From Dehalococcoidia bacterium UBA6495 (GTDB lineage Bacteria; Chloroflexota; Dehalococcoidia; Lucifugimonadales; UBA826): a stretch of 5,072 bases of DNA. A program made the position numbers and the translations under genes. The notes under the pieces are model-generated. The model was given only the letters and a program-made list of their open reading frames with translations. It was not told the DNA's origin and ran no database searches. Shown here in pieces: positions 1-4,598 of the stretch. How positions within the stretch are numbered: the stretch's first letter is position 1; every line of letters starts with the position of its first letter. Location of the stretch: positions 1 to 5,072 of the forward strand of contig DJMH01000111.1 of the NCBI GenBank assembly GCA_002435305.1, read 5' to 3'.

Positions 1-452
1 AGAGGTGGCCCCCAGCGTTCGGTGTTGGTTTGATAGAAAATATCTGGGTGCTCGGAAGTAAATCCACTTGGTTGCATTAAGGCAGCGGCAGGGATTCGGT
101 CTGGGGCCAATCTTAAGAGGTTGTGAATCATTGGTCCGCCAATACAAAACCCCATCACCAAGAATTCCTGAATACCAAGATGATCCATAAGACCTAGTTG
201 GTCGTCTGAGTAAGCATCCCATGGTCGATCGATTTCCAGTGGTCCAGTGGACTGGCCAGAATCGGCATTTCTCAAATCAGCAGCGATACAACGAAAGTCA
301 TTTTTATACGTATTCATTGGATTGAATGGAACAGAGGTATCTAAGGAAGCGATCGAGGAATTAAGACCTCCTCCGGGGATAATCATTAAGGGAAATCCAG
401 ACCCAACCTCTTCATAGAAAATACTGACCGGTCCTCTTTCATAAAAAGGCAT
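1..452 (-). CDS. alpha/beta hydrolase with Cys nucleophile, N-terminal 150 residues (runs off left edge)
   Basis: The gene reads leftward from ATG 452-450 and is cut by the window edge; about half of a typical 270-290 residue alpha/beta hydrolase is present. A strong Shine-Dalgarno AGGAGG (458-463) lies 5 bases before the ATG and fixes the start. Visible landmarks in order are an oxyanion-hole loop PGGG at residues 26-29 (in the place of the usual HGxP), the strand-loop AADLRNADSGQS at 57-68 (cf. DxRGxGxS), and the nucleophile elbow GFCIGG at 101-106, preceded by MDHLGI at 89-94. The elbow has Cys103 where most of the family have Ser; dienelactone hydrolase is a known relative with a Cys nucleophile. 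The acid and His of the triad would lie beyond the edge. It is probably cytoplasmic, as no signal peptide is visible. Substrate unknown: ester, lactone or C-C bond hydrolysis are all possible. Family call is firm; specific function is not. Confidence 0.88.
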   Translation of the reverse strand, partial: MPFYERGPVSIFYEEVGSGFPLMIIPGGGLNSSIASLDTSVPFNPMNTYKNDFRCIAADLRNADSGQSTGPLEIDRPWDAYSDDQLGLMDHLGIQEFLVMGFCIGGPMIHNLLRLAPDRIPAAALMQPSGFTSEHPDIFYQTNTERWGPP

Positions 453-540
453 GATTTCCTCCTGTATTTGAAATACCACCACAAAAATCGCAGTGGAGGC
501 AAAACCTAAGATTACGGCATATCTCGTTTCGGATCAGCAT
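439..540 (-). CDS. candidate 33-residue cysteine-rich upstream ORF overlapping the hydrolase start
   Basis: This is a small leftward ORF from ATG 540-538 to TGA 441-439. It overlaps the first 14 bases of the hydrolase gene in another frame. A good Shine-Dalgarno GGAGG (545-549) lies 4 bases before its ATG. The peptide begins MLIRNEICRNLRF and contains CLHCDFCGG, so it has Cys8, Cys14, Cys17 and Cys20 with a CxxCxxC core. It shows no hydrophobic signal or membrane segment. I do not recognise it. It could be a leader peptide coupling translation to the hydrolase, a tiny metal-binding protein, or a chance ORF. The Shine-Dalgarno and the cysteine spacing favour a real gene; the short length means it remains uncertain. 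Confidence 0.35.
   Translation of the reverse strand: MLIRNEICRNLRFCLHCDFCGGISNTGGNHAFL
458..463 (-). promoter_or_regulatory. Shine-Dalgarno of the alpha/beta hydrolase
   Basis: The leftward strand reads AGGAGG, a perfect anti-16S match, 5 bases before ATG 452-450. It lies inside the coding sequence of the small upstream ORF (540-439), so ribosomes translating that ORF would pass over it. This is a layout suited to translational coupling. Confidence 0.8.
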
Positions 541-672
541 ATATCCTCCACATTTTTCACAGCTTCTATAATAAATCATTCAATGCTCTCTCACATGGAG
601 ATATCGTGAGATACCAACTCAAATCACTGACCTAGAAACTACTTCGTATATTGAAAGTTGCGCAGTTTTGCT

Positions 673-693
673 AGGCAGTAGAGTTGTCTGCCT
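673..693. other. small hairpin downstream of the SfsA-fusion gene, possible 3' end structure
   Basis: AGGCAG (673-678) and CTGCCT (688-693) form a perfect 6-bp stem with a 9-base loop, 57-77 bases past the stop of the leftward gene ending at 750. No run of T follows it on either strand, so it is not a classical intrinsic terminator. Elsewhere between 541 and 749 I see only one more short inverted repeat, TCTCAC/GTGAGA (589-594/606-611), about 50 bases upstream of the small ORF, and nothing that looks like a gene or a clear promoter. Confidence 0.25.
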
Positions 694-749
694 TGGAAAG
701 AAGATAAGTCAGATGCACTGATATTAGATAGGTGAAGCAGACGGGTCTT

Positions 750-1907
750 TTATACCTCGTGAAAATGGGGCCTACTAAATCGAAAGCTACTAAGTAGCAG
801 TTGAAAGGATTTAGATAGGTACGGATCTGATGAACTAAAAAATAAATGTGTCGCTTGGCTAGAGTCAGAGGCGCCAAACCCAGGAATGCTAGGAGCGAAT
901 ATTTTTTCCAGAGCAACCACCAATGGTGTTTCTATGTTGTGGGGCGTTCGGATTGGATAAGCTTTCACGGTACCTGCTATCTGGCGAAGAAAATCCACGT
1001 GCCAGTGAAGCCTCTTTTTTTTGCGGAGGTGCCGGGTTACTCTTGCAGATAGACCGTTCATCCCGGATCCTACGTAAAGATAGTACCCAGGGCCTATTTG
1101 TACTGTTCCGATTGAACCGATTGAAATAGCTTGAGTTTCCGATATATGCATTACCAAAATGTACGCTCCAGTATCTGCCATCCTGGTATCAAGGAATCTC
1201 CAAGGTATTTCAAGCAGTTTTACACGGTCACTTAACTCAAGATTAGACTTCCACTTAATTTCAATTGGAATGATGCTGAGGTAATCTTTTAAAGATAATA
1301 AGGTCTGCGAAAATACCAGATCTGTGTGGTAATCCGGCATAAATAGATCATCACCTGACCCTTGAGAAATAAATAATACGGTGGGTTTGATTCCTGATTC
1401 ATTTAGTTGTGACAATTCGTTTAAATGGCGGGTTCCTCTCTCTGTAATTGCATCTGGAAACATCGAGATACCATTGGAACTTAAAGTGACCGATTTGACT
1501 TCTAGCAGGAATTTCTGGTCGTTTTCCTGCATAAGAAAATCAAAACGATTTTTACCTACATGAAATTCTTCACTCACAATCTCTGATTTTTCAAGGGTGG
1601 GAACGAGGCTCTTCTTTAATAAATATCTAGCTAAGGTATTAGTTTGTTGAGTGTTTAGGCCTATGTGCGAATTATCGGTCAGCACAGCACTGGCGGAGTA
1701 ACGCAATTTTCTGGAAGTATCATCATCCACCTTCTCAATAAGAAGGTCCGCACCTGGTAACAACAATTCACCCAGCCTACCAGGATTAGCCATGTAGGCC
1801 TCAATTTCACCGACATTTTCTTGGTAGCATCTGATGACAAATCTATTAACCCTGGCGAGAAATTTGGCCGCTATCGGTGTATGTGAAACAAGCTTTGGGG
1901 GATGCAT
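750..1907 (-). CDS. SfsA-family DNA/RNA nuclease fused to a C-terminal DUF123 (GIY-YIG/Uri-type) domain
   Basis: This is a 385-residue protein, against about 230-240 for SfsA alone. Residues 1-235 are SfsA-like: an N-terminal OB-like part with NRFVIR (21-26) and NPGRLGELLLPG (41-52, cf. NTGAM in E. coli SfsA), then a PD-(D/E)xK nuclease core with FDF (Asp123) and LEVKSVTL (Glu136, Lys138). FPDAITERGTRHLNEL (150-165) follows, very close to the E. coli protein. Residues 247-360 match DUF123/COG1833, a GIY-YIG relative: GAY (247-249), GPGYYLYVGSG (272-282), ARVTRHLR (288-295), HWHVDFL (301-307), Glu326 and GFGASD (343-348). The family's DCxC pair is Ser349 and Gln351 here. The ATG has no obvious Shine-Dalgarno, but an in-frame TAA lies five codons upstream, so no longer start exists nearby. 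The gene lies 77 bases behind the SDR gene on the same strand and may be cotranscribed with it. SfsA's biological role is poorly defined (sugar fermentation stimulation; nucleic-acid binding and nuclease activity). Both domain calls are firm. Confidence 0.92.
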   Translation of the reverse strand: MHPPKLVSHTPIAAKFLARVNRFVIRCYQENVGEIEAYMANPGRLGELLLPGADLLIEKVDDDTSRKLRYSASAVLTDNSHIGLNTQQTNTLARYLLKKSLVPTLEKSEIVSEEFHVGKNRFDFLMQENDQKFLLEVKSVTLSSNGISMFPDAITERGTRHLNELSQLNESGIKPTVLFISQGSGDDLFMPDYHTDLVFSQTLLSLKDYLSIIPIEIKWKSNLELSDRVKLLEIPWRFLDTRMADTGAYILVMHISETQAISIGSIGTVQIGPGYYLYVGSGMNGLSARVTRHLRKKKRLHWHVDFLRQIAGTVKAYPIRTPHNIETPLVVALEKIFAPSIPGFGASDSSQATHLFFSSSDPYLSKSFQLLLSSFRFSRPHFHEV

Positions 1908-1984
1908 GAAATTTGGGTATTAAAGTCTCAACCTGTTACTCAGGTGGTGTAAATAGATGTGATGAAATCAGATAGATTCAGTTT

Positions 1985-2827
1985 CTAGAAACTTGGCTTG
2001 GTAGGATATGGGGTGAGCTGGAGTTCATGAGTCCAACACGATTTATCCTGGGTATGAAGGTAGTAAAAAGCTTCGGCGATCTTGACAGGATTTATTATCA
2101 ATTCAGGGTTCTGCTGAGATCTTGGCATAGCTCTTGTCCCTGGAGAGTCGATAGTACCGTCAATGACTACATTGGCTACATGAACTCCAAATTCTGAATA
2201 CTCTTCAGTGAGCACTTGAGCTAAAGTGCGCATCATCACTCGAGGGTAATAAAGTGACTGCCCCGTCATCCGTTTTCTACCACGCAGTGATTGAGCATTA
2301 TTGGAAAACAGGAAGGAACCTTGACCTTTTTCTCGCATTGATGGCATCACTTCTTTAGCTACTAAAAATGGCCCTCGAACTGAGATGTGTTGCGCGGTCT
2401 CAAGCATTTCAAGTGGAATATGTTCAAGCAATTCTTTTTCAGGTGGAAGGTCCCGACCTTCAAGATAACCTGCGTTGTAGATTAGAACTTCAGGATCTCC
2501 GGCCTGTTCCCGTATTTGGGAAAATGCAGTTGATATCGAGTCGCTCGATACCAAATCTAGTTCGACAATCATGCTTTCGCCACCCTGGTCAATGATAGCC
2601 TCTTGAAGTTTAGAAGCATTTGACGCCGTACGGGTGGTTAGTATTACGAAGAAACCTTCCTGAGCGAATTTTTGAGCTATGGCGCCCCCTACACCCCAAC
2701 GAACCCCTACAGGTAAATGACTATCGTCAAGATTGTCACCATGAACCAATCTTGTGTTTCGTCCATCAGATTGCCATTTGGATGTGGCTCCTATGACAAC
2801 TGCTACGGGTCTATTGCTTGAGTTCAT
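1985..2827 (-). CDS. atypical SDR-family oxidoreductase with split glycine motif and no catalytic Lys
   Basis: This is a 280-residue Rossmann-fold protein of the short-chain dehydrogenase/reductase superfamily, probably cytoplasmic. Visible SDR landmarks are the first strand AVVIGATS (9-16), LTTRT (63-67) ending beta-2, ELDLVSSDSI (89-98, cf. DvtD), LIYNAG (115-120, the NNAG motif), FLFSNNAQSLRGR (172-184, beta-5 with the active-site Ser region), SLYYPRVMMRTLA (191-203), and GVHVANVVIDGTIDSPG (214-230, cf. vnav.PG.i.Tp). Two things are odd. The glycine-rich loop, normally TGxxxGxG, reads GATS at 13-16 and only resumes as RWGVGGAIA at 43-51, an insertion of about 28 residues. The YxxxK motif lacks Lys: Arg196 sits where Lys is expected, counting back from Gly214. 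The reading frame is intact throughout, so this is not a frameshift. GAGGGGG (2834-2840) ahead of ATG 2827-2825 serves as Shine-Dalgarno. Substrate and cofactor are unknown; enoyl-reductase-like or divergent SDRs are alternatives. Confidence 0.88.
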   Translation of the reverse strand: MNSSNRPVAVVIGATSKWQSDGRNTRLVHGDNLDDSHLPVGVRWGVGGAIAQKFAQEGFFVILTTRTASNASKLQEAIIDQGGESMIVELDLVSSDSISTAFSQIREQAGDPEVLIYNAGYLEGRDLPPEKELLEHIPLEMLETAQHISVRGPFLVAKEVMPSMREKGQGSFLFSNNAQSLRGRKRMTGQSLYYPRVMMRTLAQVLTEEYSEFGVHVANVVIDGTIDSPGTRAMPRSQQNPELIINPVKIAEAFYYLHTQDKSCWTHELQLTPYPTKPSF

Positions 2828-2865
2828 GTCAGGCCCCCTCGGTGTAAATGTTAACCGGCCCTGAC
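2828..2865 (-). promoter_or_regulatory. inverted repeat in the SDR leader, next to its start codon
   Basis: GTCAGG (2828-2833) pairs with CCTGAC (2860-2865), and CC (2834-2835) with GG (2857-2858) after one bulged base. This gives an 8-bp imperfect stem whose inner arm abuts the ATG of the SDR gene and touches its Shine-Dalgarno (2834-2840). In RNA it could modulate translation; in DNA it could be an operator in the divergent promoter region. No other support is visible. Confidence 0.3.
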
Positions 2866-2918
2866 TTCGTTAATCAGAGCATCTCTATTAGGTGATATCG
2901 TGTACCCATTTGGGACGC

Positions 2919-2946
2919 ATTGTATCTGATCGCAAAGGAGTAACAA
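2919..2946 (-). promoter_or_regulatory. possible sigma70-type promoter for the SDR gene
   Basis: On the leftward strand, TTGTTA (2941-2946, 4 of 6 to the -35 consensus) is followed after 16 bases by TACAAT (2919-2924, 5 of 6 to the -10). Transcription would begin near 2911 and leave a leader of about 84 bases that includes the inverted repeat at 2828-2865. It overlaps the Shine-Dalgarno of the divergent dehydrogenase gene. The match is modest and could be chance. Confidence 0.25.
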
Positions 2947-2949
2947 TAA

Positions 2950-3891
2950 ATGGATGACATAAATATCGGGTTTATCGGTCTTGGCAATATGGGACAGCAT
3001 ATGTGCCTTGCTTTAATACAAAAGAACTACAACGTAACTGTGCATGATATAAACAGAGAAGCTGCTTTACTTGCATTGGAACTAGGGGCTACATGGGCAG
3101 ATACTCCTAAGGAGCTGGCACAAAAAAGCGACATAATATTTACTTCTTTACCAGGTCCCACTGAAGTTGAAGCTGTTGCCACAGGTGAGGATGGGATAAT
3201 CGACGGGATAACTAGTGACTCAGTCTGGGCAGACCTTAGTACAAGCTCTCCTGAATTAATGAGGAGACTGCAGGAAACATTTTCTTCTAAGGGTGCCTCA
3301 ATATTAGATGCTCCTGTAAGCGGACGCCGATCAGATGAAAACGGTGTGACGTTAAATGGGGTTTTATCAATAATGGTGGGAGGCTATGAGAACATCTATA
3401 TGAAGCTCAAACCAATCTTTGAATCCTTTGGTAATAAGGTTACCTACACGGGCGAAATAGGGTCTGCAACGATCTGTAAATTGGCAAATAACATGTTCCA
3501 ATATGGCTTGGAACGTTTATTGGTTGAATCACTCACCCTTGGTGTAAAGGCAGGAGTGCCCCCAGAGACGCTCATGCAGTGCATAAGAAATGGTGCCGGT
3601 GGCAGCGGACGAATCCTTAATGTTTCCATGCCGGATACGTATTTGCAGGGTAAATTTGACGGAGGAACCGGGTCGGAATCAACCTTCGCGATATCTCGAA
3701 AGGATATGGCATTGGTGTTGGAATTGGGACGTGAACTTAACGTACCTCTTCAGATAGCCACTGGGACCTACAATGACATGACGGCAGCCGTAAACAGGAA
3801 GGAATGGGCTGATTTAAATTACAGGGTCTATCACCTTCTACAGGAAGAGAGAGCGGGTAACGTTGAGGTTAGAATTCCTTCTGAGGATTAA
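2950..3891 (+). CDS. NAD-dependent beta-hydroxyacid dehydrogenase (3-hydroxyisobutyrate dehydrogenase family)
   Basis: At 313 residues it is slightly longer than the usual 285-300. The family oxidises beta-hydroxyacids such as 3-hydroxyisobutyrate, tartronate semialdehyde and 6-phosphogluconate. The N-terminal Rossmann motif is GFIGLGNMG (7-15). Asp33 after beta-2 (VHDINR) points to NAD rather than NADP. FTSLPGP is at 64-70, DLSTSSP at 95-101, the substrate loop DAPVSGR at 120-126, the catalytic helix GSATICKLANNM at 171-182 (Lys177, Asn181), and the C-terminal KDMALVLELG at 251-260. The substrate loop differs from the common DAPVSGG: Arg126 replaces a Gly, and about four extra residues come before IMVGG (141-145). 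The exact substrate is therefore uncertain. AAGGAG (2935-2940), 9 bases before the ATG, supports the start. The gene diverges from the SDR gene across 122 bases and converges with the DUF3303-like gene. Family certain; substrate unknown. Confidence 0.94.
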   Translation: MDDINIGFIGLGNMGQHMCLALIQKNYNVTVHDINREAALLALELGATWADTPKELAQKSDIIFTSLPGPTEVEAVATGEDGIIDGITSDSVWADLSTSSPELMRRLQETFSSKGASILDAPVSGRRSDENGVTLNGVLSIMVGGYENIYMKLKPIFESFGNKVTYTGEIGSATICKLANNMFQYGLERLLVESLTLGVKAGVPPETLMQCIRNGAGGSGRILNVSMPDTYLQGKFDGGTGSESTFAISRKDMALVLELGRELNVPLQIATGTYNDMTAAVNRKEWADLNYRVYHLLQEERAGNVEVRIPSED

Positions 3892-3920
3892 ATAGGTTAA
3901 TATTTCGGATTATTTCCCTT

Positions 3921-3939
3921 CGGCGATTGGAATTCGCCG
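3921..3939 (+). terminator. short hairpin after the beta-hydroxyacid dehydrogenase gene, weak terminator candidate
   Basis: CGGCGA (3921-3926) and TCGCCG (3934-3939) make a perfect GC-rich 6-bp stem with a 7-base loop, 29 bases past the stop codon at 3891. Only TTGTGG follows instead of a T run, so intrinsic termination would be poor. It is the closest stem to the end of the rightward gene. Confidence 0.35.
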
Positions 3940-3965
3940 TTGTGGAAAACCAGAAAATATTTAAT

Positions 3966-4012
3966 AAAAAATGATGGGTGGGGCGACAAAACTGGCCGCC
4001 GAGGCACCTACC
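3966..4012 (-). terminator. intrinsic terminator for the leftward DUF3303-like gene
   Basis: Read leftward, GGTAGGTG (4005-4012) pairs with CACCCATC (3973-3980) with one mismatch and one G-T pair. Inside it, GGCGGC (3995-4000) pairs with GTCGCC (3982-3987) with one G-T pair and a 7-base loop. Immediately after the stem come one A and six T (3966-3971). A GC-rich two-part stem followed by a T run is the classical rho-independent layout. It lies about 130 bases past the stop of the gene at 4141-4434 and faces the convergent dehydrogenase gene. Confidence 0.6.
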
Positions 4013-4091
4013 GATTATCTGTTCAGGAGGTACCTGAGTAACTGATTCTTCTAAACCATTAGTAAATAAATCGTAGATTTACGGGTATTAA

Positions 4092-4128
4092 CATAGTACC
4101 GACCCCAAATACGAGGGTCGATACTATG
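4092..4128. repeat. 14-bp inverted repeat just past the DUF3303-like gene
   Basis: The left arm 4092-4105 (CATAGTACCGACCC) and right arm 4115-4128 are complementary at 13 of 14 positions; the single mismatch is C4099 against A4121. The loop is 9 bases. It begins 12 bases beyond the stop codon of the leftward small gene, in a convergent gap. It is too long and precise to be chance. It may be an RNA 3'-end stabiliser or a terminator working with the stem at 3966-4012, or a protein-binding site. Neither side has an adjoining T run; the nearest on the rightward strand (TTTATTTTT) starts about 11 bases later. Confidence 0.6.
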
Positions 4129-4140
4129 CTTACCAAGGAT

Positions 4141-4434
4141 TTATTTTTGCCCCCAATAACCCATATCTTTTCGGCGTTGGACATTATCGTTGACGGGTAA
4201 AACTTCTACAGGCCCCATAGCTAGGTGAAACTCTAACAGGGAGGCGACATCTTCAAATGTATCTGCCTCAACCACCGCGAAACTACGATGAGAGACCGGG
4301 TACCCCCATGCTCCTATAACTTTTACTGAGTCATTTCCTTCAACCCAAGCTTGCCCCGACCTTACAGCCTCTGGCCCATGCAGCACTCTAGTGCAAGTAC
4401 TGTGGTCATGTTGTGCACTGATATGGAAAATCAT
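4141..4434 (-). CDS. small DUF3303-like protein (97 residues)
   Basis: This short soluble protein resembles the DUF3303 group of ferredoxin-like alpha/beta proteins, whose function is not established. It starts MIFHISAQHDHSTC, a strand followed by a His-rich turn (His4, His9, His11, Cys14). VKVIGAW follows at 37-43, then FAVVEADTFEDVASLL at 52-67 and GPVEVLPV at 74-81. This strand-strand-helix-strand order is typical of the fold. The frame stays open to an ATG 12 codons further upstream (4470), but GGAGG at 4442-4446 lies exactly 7 bases before ATG 4434-4432 and the family begins there, so I choose this start. A promoter-like sequence ends just upstream and strong hairpins follow the stop, so it looks like a single-gene transcript. 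The family assignment is from recollection of sequence pattern; YCII-like or other small dimeric barrel proteins are alternatives. Confidence 0.82.
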   Translation of the reverse strand: MIFHISAQHDHSTCTRVLHGPEAVRSGQAWVEGNDSVKVIGAWGYPVSHRSFAVVEADTFEDVASLLEFHLAMGPVEVLPVNDNVQRRKDMGYWGQK

Positions 4435-4441
4435 AATAATA

Positions 4442-4446
4442 CCTCC
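4442..4446 (-). promoter_or_regulatory. Shine-Dalgarno that decides the start of the DUF3303-like gene
   Basis: GGAGG on the leftward strand lies 7 bases from ATG 4434-4432. A longer reading from ATG 4470 would place this site inside coding sequence and add 12 residues that do not resemble the family. Confidence 0.8.
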
Positions 4447-4454
4447 GCATTGAA

Positions 4455-4483
4455 TATATATTTTTAGCAATATACCTTATCAA
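4455..4483 (-). promoter_or_regulatory. sigma70-type promoter for the DUF3303-like gene
   Basis: On the leftward strand, TTGATA (4478-4483, 5 of 6 to TTGACA) is followed by exactly 17 bases and then TATATA (4455-4460, 4 of 6 to TATAAT). Transcription would begin around 4448, giving a very short leader just ahead of the GGAGG site at 4442-4446. The region is AT-rich, so part of the match could be composition, but spacing and position fit well. Confidence 0.5.
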
Positions 4484-4592
4484 AGTAAATTATTTATCCC
4501 TTTATATTAGGGTTTGCCCATTTAGAGAGGGTTTTATTCCTGTTCCGAATGCAAGAGTTTATGTGTTGCTCCATTGGCAATAAGCCAAGCTG

Positions 4593-4598
4593 TATAAT
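4593..4598 (+). promoter_or_regulatory. possible -10 element of the amidohydrolase gene
   Basis: A perfect TATAAT hexamer lies here and overlaps the ATG at 4597-4599. No -35 is well placed: TTGGCA (4574-4579) is 13 bases away and TTGCTC (4566-4571) is 21. If this is a real -10, the transcript would begin near 4605 and the true start codon would lie further downstream. Confidence 0.25.

Noticed and set aside
671..916. Leftward 81-codon ORF across the 3' end of the SfsA fusion
   Set aside because: It lies mostly inside the fusion gene in another frame, has no Shine-Dalgarno and no family resemblance; a shadow ORF.
846..1129. Two overlapping rightward ORFs (846-1052 and 923-1129)
   Set aside because: Both are antisense to the conserved DUF123 domain and have no features of their own.
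1931..1945. 11-base sequence ACCTGAGTAAC shared between this gap (leftward strand) and 4032-4042, with a 5-bp stem here
   Set aside because: Several 11-base matches are expected by chance in 5 kb on two strands, and the stem is too short to support a terminator or repeat family.
3444..3629. Leftward 61-codon ORF
   Set aside because: Antisense to the catalytic-helix region of the hydroxyacid dehydrogenase, whose coding is certain.
3973..4016. Structured GC-rich patch considered as a riboswitch
   Set aside because: It matches no riboswitch core I know, lies after rather than before a gene, and is well explained as a leftward terminator with a T6 tract.
3971..4045. Rightward 24-codon ORF beginning at ATG 3971
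   Set aside because: No Shine-Dalgarno, an in-frame stop two codons before it, and it coincides with the terminator stem, which explains the sequence better.
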